Origin: JBDNJM01 sp041687755
Lineage (GTDB): Bacteria; Planctomycetota; UBA1135; GCA-002686595
DNA length: 7,467 nt
Reading direction: 5' to 3'
NCBI GenBank assembly: GCA_041687755.1
Contig: JBDNJM010000097.1
Coordinates: 1 to 7,467, forward strand
Under the pieces are notes generated by a model that was given only the letters and a program-made list of their open reading frames with translations, was not told the DNA's origin and ran no database searches. Numbering within the stretch: the stretch's first letter is position 1; each line of letters begins with the position of its first letter. The translations under genes were made by a program, and so were the position numbers. Shown here piece after piece: positions 1 to 7,369 of the stretch.

Positions 1-27
1 GCCTTCTGCGGCGTAGCCGCAGAAGGC
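1..27 (-). terminator. Perfect 12-bp hairpin 3' of the FG-GAP gene, possible terminator
   Basis: Bases 1-12 (GCCTTCTGCGGC) and 16-27 are exact reverse complements around a 3-base loop (GTA), giving a very stable stem-loop. It lies 55 bases beyond the stop codon of the minus-strand FG-GAP gene and could end its transcript. No clear U tract follows it on either strand, so classical intrinsic termination is not shown. It could equally be a repeat-family hairpin or a convergent terminator shared with a gene left of the window. Confidence 0.45.
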
Positions 28-56
28 CACCAAGCCGGTGGAAACGTGCCTGGCAC
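27..56. repeat. Two short palindromes next to the hairpin, REP-like
   Basis: Right after the 12-bp hairpin come CCACC/GGTGG (27-31 with 37-41, loop AAGCC) and GTGCC-T-GGCAC (46-56). Three adjacent inverted repeats in 56 bases of noncoding DNA suggest a repetitive extragenic palindromic element. I recall GTGCCTGGCACC-type cores as common dispersed intergenic motifs in several bacterial genomes, but I see only one copy here, so the repeat status is inference. Confidence 0.35.
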
Positions 57-81
57 CGTATCTTTCCCCCCGCTCGCACGC

Positions 82-2853
82 TCAGCGGCTCGGCGGCGCC
101 CCGAAGCGTATCTCCACCGCGTTGCTCGAGGTCACCAGCCCGTTCGGGCTGCCCCCGTCGATCAGGAACGCCTGGTACATGCGCGTCAGCCCTAGGTACG
201 GCGTCAGGTCGGGGAACACGAACTCGAAGCCGCCCTCGCCCGGCAGGTTCGTGTTGCCGTTGAACGAGATCGGCACGATCCGCTCCAGGTCCCCGATGTA
301 CGCGGTCAGCCCGGCGAACGGCGCGTCTGGAAGCAGCGCCCGCTCGCGCCCGATCGCGACCCAACCCTTGGTGCCGCCCGGCACGCCCAAAATGCGCACG
401 CCCGCGCTCGTCGAGCCTGCGTCGACCGGGCCCAGGCCGCCGAACAACGGCGTGTACTCTGCGCTTCCGACGACGCCCGCGCCGAACTGCTCGATGCGTC
501 CTGCCTCGGGATCCTGGAAGCGCTGCCCCATCGTCAGCGCGGTACCGAACACGTCCAGATCCCCATCCGCGTCAAAGTCTCCTAGCACAGGATCGGGCCA
601 CACGACGTAGGCCACGAGCGGCTCGAAGTCGAACGCGCCGGCCAGCCCGCGAGCGACGACCAAGCGCCCCGGCAACGCCGCGCCGGGGGCGTCCGTCGAG
701 GCGCCACCCGCCCCGGGCAGGCTCGTCAACGCCGCGATCAGGTCCAGCTCGCCATCGCCATCCACGTCGTCCCAACGGATCCCCGCGGCGCCCTCGCCCA
801 GGCCCGCGAGCACGAGCGGCGCCGCCGACAGCACGCCACCGACGTTCTCGAACAACTCGACGGCGCCAGCGTGCACGACCACCGCGTCGAGGTCGCCGTC
901 CGCATCCGCGTCGGTCAACGCCGCGCCACTGACCGCACCGATCGCCAGCGTCTGCACGATGTAACCGCCGGCACCGTCGTTCGTGAACAACTCGAGGTCC
1001 GCACCCGCAACCAGCAGGTCCTGCAACCCGTCACCGTCGACGTCCTGCGCCGCGAGGATTTGACCGCCGCCGGAGAGCTTCTGCGCCGGCGCCAGGGCGT
1101 CCACCCCGTCGCCGAGAAGGTAGCTGCCGTCGCTGGTCACAAGATCGGGCAGCCCGTCTCCGTCCACGTCCAGCAACCACCCGAGCGGAAGATCCCCGGC
1201 GACCCCGAGCGTCGTGTTCGCGGGCGTTCCAATCTCGACATAGGCCCCACCCGGCTCCAGCTCGAAGCGCCGCCAGCCCAGGTCGATTGGCGGCAGGACG
1301 GGGTCGCTCTCCTGCTCGACTGCCAGCCACAGCTCGGGCCGGCCATCGAGGTCAAAATCGCCGCTGAGCAGACCGAGGGCGCGTTCGTCTGGACCAAGCG
1401 CCGGCACGGCCGCCATCGCCGCCGCGCCGCCGACGAACGGTGTACCGGCCGAGAATTCCGCCGCCGCGTTGTTCAGCAACAGCGTGGGGTCCTCGCCGAG
1501 CACGGGGAGCGGCTCCCCGACGAGGTCCGCGTCCCCGTCTAGATCGACGTCCAGTACGACCCGCCGCGACGCCGCGGGAAGGCTACCGCCCACCACGTCC
1601 AGCTCGACCGGCACTCCCGCCGTCCCCGAGCGCCACGCACGCGCCGCGACCACGTCGAGCACGCCGTCCCCGTCCAAATCTGCTGGCCCGACCGGCGCCT
1701 CCACCGACGCGTCCGGCACGTACCCCTCAGCTGCCAGCGCCCCGAACTCGTCGAACGCCAGCCGCACGAGCACCTGCCCGCCCGCCGGCACGAGGCTCGA
1801 CGCGTCGATCGCGCGCAGCTTGCCCCACAGCTCGTCGCGTCCGTCGCCGTCGTCGTCGAACGCGAACATCCGCGGCGCGCTCCCGAAGTCCTCCGCGCCG
1901 AGCGGCTCGGGCGCCAAAGCCTCGGGCAGCCCCCAGATGAATTCGCCCGCGCCGTCGTTCAGCGCCACGACCACCTGCTGCGGCCCGACCTGCACCAGAT
2001 CCAGATATCCGTCGCCATCCACGTCCGCCGCCAGCAGCTGCCGCCCGCCGAGCGCCAAACCGTCCGCGAACTCCACCGGCGCCTCGAGCACGCCCGCCAT
2101 CTGCAGCACGACCGTCGGCTCCGCGCCATCCAGCGCCAGATCCAAGTCGCCGTCTCCATCGAAGTCCGCCACTTCCAGGCCGCGCCGGAACACGCTCAAG
2201 AACGGTGCCGTCGCACCGATCACAGTAAACGCCGAACCGTCCCAGTCCACGACCTCGACAACAGTCTCGAACACGCCAACGTCCTGGCGCGCGAGCGCGA
2301 ACTCGGAGCCGATGTCACCGACGTTCCCCTCGACCTCTATCGCCGCCAGTCGTGTGTCCTGGAACACGGCCGGCACCGGCAGGTAGCCGCCCTCCACGAA
2401 CGTCCCGTCGCCCACGCCGTGGACCAGTGCGACCACGCCCGACCCGGCCTGCTCGGCGCTCGCGATCAGATCGAGAAACCCGTCGCCGTCGAAATCCGCC
2501 GCGGCGCTGCGGTCATCGCCCGCGCCGATCCACAGGTCGAGCGCGGAGAAGTTCGAGACGATCGGTGCCCCGAAGACCGCGCCGCCCACACCTAGCCGCA
2601 CCTGCACCGTCGGAACCCCGGCCACCTCCCCGAACCCCAGCAGGTCCAGTTCCCCGTCGCCGTCCGCGTCGAGCACGTGTCGCACCGGACCGAGGTCCCC
2701 GGCCGAGCCGAGTTCCGCAGAGTGCATTCGCGGCGCCAAGAAGTCTTGGGCGCACAGTGCTAGGGTGAAAGCGAGCAGCACGGGCAAGGGGGACCGGGAG
2801 TCGATCGGTCGGATCCCGAAACGAAGGACCCTGACGTCTTTTATCGGACGCAC
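82..2853 (-). CDS. Secreted FG-GAP/VCBS-repeat protein
   Basis: The product is about 923 residues with a signal peptide: arginines in the first 22 residues, then a hydrophobic core (PVLLAFTLALCA) with likely cleavage before QDF. The body carries 13 calcium-loop motifs of the form DxDxDGxxDL (for example DADGDGELD, DFDGDGFLD, DVDGDGYLD), the mark of FG-GAP/VCBS repeats that fold as beta-propeller blades. Some are degenerate (DFDLDGRPE, DVDLDGDAD). The last 130 or so residues (from FGAGVVGSAEYTP to LIDGGSPNGLVTSSNAVEI) form a separate beta-rich domain like one I recall at the C-termini of planctomycete exported proteins. The mature part is acidic, has very few lysines and no cysteine. No enzyme motif is present, so a role in surface binding or adhesion is only inferred. 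I chose GTG at 2853 because it keeps the whole signal peptide; TTG at 2787 is an alternative. The open frame continues upstream to 3039, but that stretch lacks protein-like composition. The gene is divergent from the selenoprotein gene. Confidence 0.85.
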   Translation of the reverse strand: MRPIKDVRVLRFGIRPIDSRSPLPVLLAFTLALCAQDFLAPRMHSAELGSAGDLGPVRHVLDADGDGELDLLGFGEVAGVPTVQVRLGVGGAVFGAPIVSNFSALDLWIGAGDDRSAAADFDGDGFLDLIASAEQAGSGVVALVHGVGDGTFVEGGYLPVPAVFQDTRLAAIEVEGNVGDIGSEFALARQDVGVFETVVEVVDWDGSAFTVIGATAPFLSVFRRGLEVADFDGDGDLDLALDGAEPTVVLQMAGVLEAPVEFADGLALGGRQLLAADVDGDGYLDLVQVGPQQVVVALNDGAGEFIWGLPEALAPEPLGAEDFGSAPRMFAFDDDGDGRDELWGKLRAIDASSLVPAGGQVLVRLAFDEFGALAAEGYVPDASVEAPVGPADLDGDGVLDVVAARAWRSGTAGVPVELDVVGGSLPAASRRVVLDVDLDGDADLVGEPLPVLGEDPTLLLNNAAAEFSAGTPFVGGAAAMAAVPALGPDERALGLLSGDFDLDGRPELWLAVEQESDPVLPPIDLGWRRFELEPGGAYVEIGTPANTTLGVAGDLPLGWLLDVDGDGLPDLVTSDGSYLLGDGVDALAPAQKLSGGGQILAAQDVDGDGLQDLLVAGADLELFTNDGAGGYIVQTLAIGAVSGAALTDADADGDLDAVVVHAGAVELFENVGGVLSAAPLVLAGLGEGAAGIRWDDVDGDGELDLIAALTSLPGAGGASTDAPGAALPGRLVVARGLAGAFDFEPLVAYVVWPDPVLGDFDADGDLDVFGTALTMGQRFQDPEAGRIEQFGAGVVGSAEYTPLFGGLGPVDAGSTSAGVRILGVPGGTKGWVAIGRERALLPDAPFAGLTAYIGDLERIVPISFNGNTNLPGEGGFEFVFPDLTPYLGLTRMYQAFLIDGGSPNGLVTSSNAVEIRFGAPPSR

Positions 2854-3207
2854 CGAACCTAACCGAGGTTCGTGCCTACGAGCGGCTTTGGAACTTCCGG
2901 CCCAAGACACTCGAACGATGCGCGGGGCGGGCGCCACTGCTCGCCCCCTCCGACGGGGCGTCCCGACTCGGAAGCGCCCGGGTCGTGGAGCGGCCCAGGC
3001 AGGGCCCGCAAGCAGGCCCGCGCCATCTCCAGGGCCCACATCCAGGGATCACCTCCACCGGGGCCGACCCCCAGCTGACCGCATGCCAGCCCGGGCCCGC
3101 GAACACTGCCCGCTTTCGGTTTCCGCTCCCCCTCGCTCCGTCCTCTCCCGACCGCCGCCGCCCCCGGTGAATGAGTCGAGCCGGTGAACGTAGGTAAGGT
3201 TCTGGCC
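2854..3207. other. Divergent intergenic region, no gene recognised
   Basis: This GC-rich stretch of about 350 bases separates two divergent genes and should hold both promoters. Open frames cross it on both strands, but their products are arginine/proline/glycine-rich and look like nothing known. A GGAACTT box at 2890-2896 on the plus strand resembles an ECF -35 element, but I see no convincing -10 partner at the right spacing. GATAAAA at about 2838-2844 on the minus strand could be a -10-like element if the FG-GAP gene starts at TTG 2787. TAAGG at 3194-3198 may be the ribosome-binding site for TTG 3208. Confidence 0.4.
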
Positions 3208-4557
3208 TTGCCTCCACGCCCCACTCCAGCCCAAACCTCGCCGTTGATCCCCCTCATCGCCTGCCTCCTCCCGCTCGCCGCCGCGCCCCCGACGGAGCCC
3301 CCCCCCCGAAGGCTTGCTGACCGTCTCGATGTCGCCCTGCGAGCTCACCCGCCCCGTTGATGGGTTCTACATGAACACCTCGAAGCACCTCGAAGCACCT
3401 CGAAGCACCTCGTGCTGCAGGGCTCGCTCACCGTCGACGGCGAGGACTTCACGATCTACCTGCCCGCGGATACTAGCGGCTACAGCCGCGAGCCGCGAGC
3501 CGCGCGCAAGGGCCTCCTCACCGCCTTCACCTCGACCTGCCTCGCCGTGGACCAGAATCACGACGGCGTGATCGCGGCCTGGGAGTCCTACTACGCCGAG
3601 CACCCGTTGCGCATCGGCGACTCCATGTTCGACATCGAGGCCATCGCAGAGGACGGCACGCTCACGCTCGCGCCCAGCGACACGCCGCTCGCAGGCGCCG
3701 TCATCGGCCGCCAGGCCCCCGACTTCGCCTGGACCACGACCGACGGGCAGGTCCTGCGCCGCGACGACTTCGCCGGCCGCGCGCTCCTGATCGACGCGTG
3801 GGCGCCGACCTGACACTCGTGCTGGGAAGGCTTCCCCTTCGTGAAAGGGGTTCAAGACATGTTCGGATCCGAGCGCCTCGCCGTCCTGCTCGTCAACAGC
3901 GGCGGCCACGCCCAACGCAGCGTCGAGATGGCCGACGACTGCATCGAGCGCTACTCCATGGAGGCGTTCCCCCGCGTGCGCCTGGACGGCGCCGAGTTCA
4001 ACGCCCAGGTCGCCGCCACCTTCGGCCAGTACGGGTACGGCAAGGTCCTGATCGACGACGCCGGAATCCTGCGCGGGCTCGGCGTGAGGGATGCGCAGTT
4101 CCAGGCCGCGCTGCCCGCCGCCACCTCCACGCCCCTCGCGCAGCTCGAAGGCTTCGAGATCGACGTGCGGGTCAGCGACATCACCGACGGTCGCCCGGGC
4201 ATGTTTAATACCGACTGCCGCCTGACCCAAGATGTCATGGCGACCGTCACCGTCGCCCTGAACTTGCCCGAGGGCTGGCACGTCTACGGCCCCGCTGGCC
4301 CCACGCCGACCAGTCTCGCCATCGACTACTCCGGCACCGCAGCTCCAAGCGCCGCCAGGTTCGAAGGTCACGGGCCCGGACATGGGCCAGACGAGTGGAC
4401 GCAGAAGGTCGAGCTCTCCTTCCGCACGCTGATCCGGAAGGGCACGGCCATCGGACGCCACTTCCTGCACGGACGCCTGAGCTTTACGGCCTGCAACGCA
4501 GAGGGCTGCCTCCCTCCGCTCGAGCTCCCTTGGACGGCAATCGTGGACGCGATGTAG
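3208..4557 (+). CDS. Putative selenoprotein: EF-hand, TlpA-like thioredoxin domain (UxxC) and DsbD-N-like domain
   Basis: This is a predicted exported thiol-disulfide protein of about 440 residues. In order it has a signal peptide (LIPLIACLLPLAAA, 3244-3285), an N-terminal region, an EF-hand loop DQNHDGVIAAWE (3550-3585), a TlpA/thioredoxin-like domain from APDFAWTTTDG (about 3715) to about 4110, and a C-terminal domain (about 4145-4545) like the N-terminal domain of DsbD, with LPEGWHVYGPAGPTPTSL and the cysteine pair CNAEGCLPP (Cys codons at 4492 and 4507). Codon 3811-3813 is TGA, in frame, in LLIDAWAPT-[TGA]-HSCWEGFPF, where this family has the first Cys of CxxC. The frame then stays open for 247 codons to TAG at 4555. 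I therefore read it as Sec. The coding frame from 3308 to about 3380 is +1 relative to both flanks (see the poly-C and 10-bp repeats). TTG 3208 is a tentative start, 9 bases after TAAGG; GTG 3184 and TTG 3244 are possible. Rival explanation: a pseudogene with a TGC-to-TGA change plus frameshifts. Confidence 0.75.
3298..3307 (+). repeat. Run of 10 C that breaks the reading frame after the signal peptide
   Basis: Upstream of the run, the signal-peptide frame is LIPLIACLLPLAAAPPTEPPP. Downstream, the frame with coding-like third positions (EGLLTVSMSPCELTRPVDG) is offset by +1. Nine or twelve C would join the two cleanly. Such a homopolymer is both a typical slipped-strand phase-variation site and a typical place for sequencing error. 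Confidence 0.8.
3376..3412 (+). repeat. 10-bp tandem repeat inside the selenoprotein gene
   Basis: The unit CGAAGCACCT occurs three times in a row (3381-3410), with part of a further unit on the 5' side (CACCT, 3376-3380). The unit length is not a multiple of three, so every copy change shifts the frame. With three copies, the upstream frame (VDGFYMNTSKHL) does not join the downstream frame (VLQGSLTVDGEDF). With one copy it reads MNTSKHLVLQGSLTVDG without interruption; four copies would also restore frame. Confidence 0.9.
3811..3856 (+). promoter_or_regulatory. UGA (Sec) codon with SECIS-like hairpin
   Basis: After the TGA at 3811-3813, bases 3834-3839 (CCCCTT) pair perfectly with 3845-3850 (AAGGGG) around the 5-base loop CGTGA (3840-3844). 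CTT (3831-3833) can pair with AAG (3854-3856) below a 3-base bulge (TTC). The apical loop begins 26 bases after the UGA and has a G in its first two positions, followed by T. This fits the known bacterial SECIS pattern: a hairpin inside the coding region with its loop roughly 16-37 bases from the UGA and a guanine at the start of the loop. A competing hairpin, GGGAA/TTCCC (3824-3828 with 3832-3836), exists. Folding was done by eye. Confidence 0.6.
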
Positions 4558-4801
4558 GTCGAGCGCTCTGGGCCTACGCAACCGCCCGCCCTTCAATGCG
4601 CGCTTCCCACCGCGTGAGCGCTCGGGGGCTAGCCCAGGACCTCAAGGGCGCGGGTGCCGGAACCCTCTGAGCTGGAAGGCCAACACGCTGGGCCCCATCC
4701 GACCCGGACACGCCTCGGTCACTCTCGGAACCGGATCCAGAGGCCGATTCGTTAAGCTGGGAGCCTCGCCTCTCCGAGACACCGACTCGGCTCGCTCTGC
4801 T
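4558..4801 (+). other. Intergenic gap between the two plus-strand genes
   Basis: This 244-base stretch holds no credible gene. It contains the 8-bp palindrome GAGCGCTC twice (4561-4568 and 4616-4623) and the 10-bp palindrome GGGCTAGCCC (4626-4635). The two GAGCGCTC copies could pair to form a large weak stem-loop after the selenoprotein stop, but there is no T tract, so termination is not shown. The gap size suggests the next gene has its own promoter. Confidence 0.4.
4727..4753 (+). promoter_or_regulatory. Possible ECF-sigma-type promoter before the multi-module gene
   Basis: GGAAC (4727-4731) is followed by CGTT (4750-4753) with 18 bases between, about 48 bases before the ATG at 4802. ECF sigma factors generally use a GGAAC-like -35 and a CGTT/CGTC-like -10, with EcfG-type spacing of 16-17. 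The spacing here is one or two bases long, so this is only a candidate. Confidence 0.25.
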
Positions 4802-7369
4802 ATGACTATCAACCGCTGGGTCCTCAGCGCCCTCCTGCTTGGCCTGACCGCGAGCCTTGCCTGGTTTGCAATAGGCTCCAAGTCTCCCTCGGCGTCGATC
4901 GCCCCCCAGGCTGCCGGTGACACGGGCGTCTCCTCCCCGGCTCCGACTTGGGCTGCCGGCGCAGAAAATGCAGACCTAGCCCGGAGCAGCTCCCCCTTCC
5001 AGCCCGAGAGCACGCCGCGGATGGCGTCTCCCGAGAAGCCCGAGCTTCTTTCTGTATGGATCACCGTCATCGAACCCGACGGTCACGCTGTCCCCGCAGG
5101 AACTCCCGTGCCCTAGTCCACCTCCGAGACCGTCAAGGGCGACGCATGGCTGCGGGGAGCCTTCGGCGGCACGTGGAGTCTCGACGAAGAGCTCTGGGAG
5201 GCCCCCATCTCCACGGATACAGCCGGCCGCGTCGAGCTTGCGCTTCCGAAGTCCGCAAGAGTGCACGTGGTTGCCGAGCGCGATGGCCGACGAGGTCGGC
5301 TCGAGCTCTCGGTCGAGGAGGTGGGTGAAGCCGAGCTGCGCTTGACCGACGTCACTCGCTTCGACGTTCGAGTGCTTGCTCCAGACCGGAGCGGGGTCGA
5401 GGGAGTTCGAGTCTACGCGAGCTTCAGCACGCAGCTCCTCTCGAGCAAGAGCTATCGGAGCCGTACGGACGAGCGCGGGCTTGCGCGCTTCGAGGTGGAT
5501 GGCACCGACGGAGAGGTCCTGCGCAAGACCGGAAGCGTCGAGCTGCACGCGGACTTGCTCACGGCCGAGCTGGTGGCTGAGAGCCTCCAACTGCCTCCTC
5601 TCCGGGAGGACGCCGCGGAGGTGGAGTTTCTCGTGCCCGAGCTAGGTCCGCTCGAGCTGCGCTGGAATCCGGCTGCGCCCGCCAGGCCTCCGACGAATTT
5701 TGAGGTGGCGGCAGCCGATAGCGAACCGAATCCCCAGCGCTTGATTTCCGACGGCAACCGATGGCGGCCTCGGTTCGACGAGGGGGGTGTGGCCAGGCAC
5801 GAGTTCGTCGAGATTGGCCTGTCGCTCGAAGCCGCTGCCGTACGTGCGTCCGGTGACGGTTTCGTGTTCGAGGGGCCTCGCCACCCGGCCGAGGATCGCA
5901 TCGTGACGCTCGGCCCAACCGACCTAGCTCCTGTCGTGCACGCGTGGATGCACCCGCAGGGTGACTCGGCCGCTCCACCGGACGGGCGCCTCGCTTGGCG
6001 CGATCAGAACCGTTGGCGAACGACTCGCATCAGCTGGAAGGCCGATCCCGCCGGCGGCTTCACGGCGATGCTTCCGCGCAGCTACGAGGCGCAGGAGGAG
6101 GTTCGCTTCCTCATCGAACGTGAGACGACCCGGGGACTCGAGCGTACGGTCCAAACCGCACCGAACGCGCTGACTCGCGGGCGCCACGAACTGGGTACGT
6201 TCGAGCTCGCGCTGCCGCCCTTGAGTGCCGCTGGCATCCTGCGCGAAGAATCAGGGGCCGCGCTGGCGGGCTGGACCGTTGCAGTCGCCAAGGAGTCGTG
6301 GACCGCGTCCGCAGAAGCTGACCCCTTCGTGGGCGCGCGCCCTATCGCGACCACGGACGCCGAGGGACGGTTCGTGCTGCGCGGCGCCGGCGCGACAGAC
6401 CCCCTGCAGCTAATCGTTGCGAATTGGGCAGAGAGCTTCGAGCAGGCCTTCACCGCCGAACTCGGCGACACCGAAGTACGACTCACGGTCGCAGCGCTCC
6501 TCGAACTGGAGGGCCGACTTGTCGTCGACGACCCGCGCCTGCTCGAACACCTCAGCCTCCACTGGCAAACCCCGCGGCTCGAGCGCTCGGGGGGCTACAA
6601 GGTGGTGCACCCGGACAAGCACGGGCGCTTCCGTTGCACCGTACGCCGAGGCGATCCGGGGGTCTTACTGATCTGCGCCAGCGAGGGGATTCGAAACCCC
6701 CTGAAGCGAATCGAAGACGTCGAGCTGCACCCCCTCGACCCTCGACTGCTGGCCATCGATCTGCGCGGAAAGTTGAGCTTGACCCGCTTCGAAGTCCGCG
6801 ATCCAGCCGGCCTCCCGCTCGGCCCGGTATCGGTGTTCGACCTCACGGCCGGTCCCGACCCCGAAGCCCCCCACTTTCAGCCGGGGCCGCATCTGACTTC
6901 GACACGCAGGGACGAGCTCGACTCGCATGAGGTGTGCCTGCTGCTGCCGAAGGAAACAGACCAGCCCGTCGAGCGAATCCAAATTCGCGCCATGGGTCAT
7001 CGGCCGAGGCTCTACGAGCTGTCGGAGATCGGTTCAACCGCCGTGCTCGACCCCCTGGGCGACCTGCTGTTCGAGGTCGTTGGAGTCCTGCCTCCCTCAG
7101 CCGACCCGGACTCGCTCCGCTTGCGGTTTCGAAACGGAAAGCACCCGTTGACGGTGGGAGGTCCACCCCTGCCTTTTCAGTGCTTAGAACTCGGAGGCGA
7201 GAGGTTCGCCGTAGAAGCTCGCGATGGCGCCACTTGGCGCGCCCTACAGCTTAGGGACTCCGCCAGGACGATCCTGCCCGACGGTTCCGGACCCCAACTG
7301 CAGACCGCCCGGCTCACCGGAGAATTCCGGCTCTCCTGCCTCTTTAGTGGGTCGCTGAAGGCGTCGTGA
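4802..7369 (+). CDS. Exported or membrane-anchored multi-domain beta protein, interrupted by an in-frame TAG
   Basis: The frame spans 855 codons, with one stop (TAG, 5114-5116) at codon 105. The N-terminus (MTINRWVLSALLLGLTASLAWFAIG) is a signal peptide or membrane anchor. The rest resembles carboxypeptidase-regulatory-like/Cna-B-type beta-sandwich modules: one at residues 83-165 (WITVIEPDGHAVPAG ... STDTAGRVELALP), which spans the stop; one at about 187-260 (FDVRVLAPDRSGVEGVRV ... RTDERGLARFEVDG); and one at about 478-545 (AGILREESGAALAGW ... TTDAEGRFVLRG). Less typical beta-rich segments lie between and after these. No catalytic motif was recognised. Both halves of the first module lie in the same frame on either side of the TAG, so this is one gene with a nonsense codon or a base error, not two genes. 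If the stop is real, translation could restart at GTG 5261, but without a signal peptide. The C-terminal residues from about 7328 may be IS-derived. ATG 4802 lacks a clear ribosome-binding site. Confidence 0.7.
5114..5116 (+). other. In-frame amber stop inside the first beta module
   Basis: The codons read GTG-CCC-TAG-TCC-ACC, and the frame stays open for another 750 codons. TAG is the normal stop of the preceding gene (4555-4557), so the organism does not simply reassign it. One base change from a sense codon such as CAG, TAC or GAG is enough to explain it. I see no special structure that would favour readthrough. Confidence 0.85.

Noticed and set aside
1469..2386. 305-codon open frame on the plus strand inside the FG-GAP gene
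   Set aside because: The Ser/Thr/Pro/Ala-rich translation is what the antisense of Asp/Gly/Val-rich FG-GAP repeats gives. The minus strand is clearly the coding one.
2854..3039. 62-residue N-terminal extension of the FG-GAP protein to ATG 3039
   Set aside because: The extension is Arg/Pro/Gly-rich and would bury the signal peptide in the interior. GTG 2853 or TTG 2787 places the signal peptide at the N-terminus.
3358..3360. TGA in frame 1 as a second Sec codon
   Set aside because: Frame 1 between 3308 and 3357 has poor G/C at third positions and an unlikely translation, whereas frame 2 is coding-like. There is no redox motif around it.
3798..4208. 136-codon plus-strand open frame starting in the thioredoxin region as an alternative gene
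   Set aside because: The Arg/Pro-rich product is typical of an out-of-frame shadow. Frame 1 holds the real domain.
3367..4596. 409-codon open frame on the minus strand opposite the selenoprotein gene
   Set aside because: Its product has no recognisable domain and mirrors the codon bias of the plus-strand gene. The opposite strand encodes clear EF-hand, thioredoxin and DsbD-N motifs across the same interval.
3811..5116. Altered genetic code in which TGA and TAG are sense codons
   Set aside because: The FG-GAP gene ends at TGA, the selenoprotein gene at TAG and the beta-module gene at TGA, all at sensible ends, so both are ordinary stops here.
5114..5116. Pyrrolysine at the TAG codon
   Set aside because: No methylamine methyltransferase features or stem-loop context; a beta-module surface protein is not a known Pyl protein. 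A point mutation is the simpler explanation.
4976..5590. 204-codon minus-strand open frame spanning the TAG region
   Set aside because: No recognisable motif. The opposite strand carries the matching beta-module pattern on both sides of the TAG.
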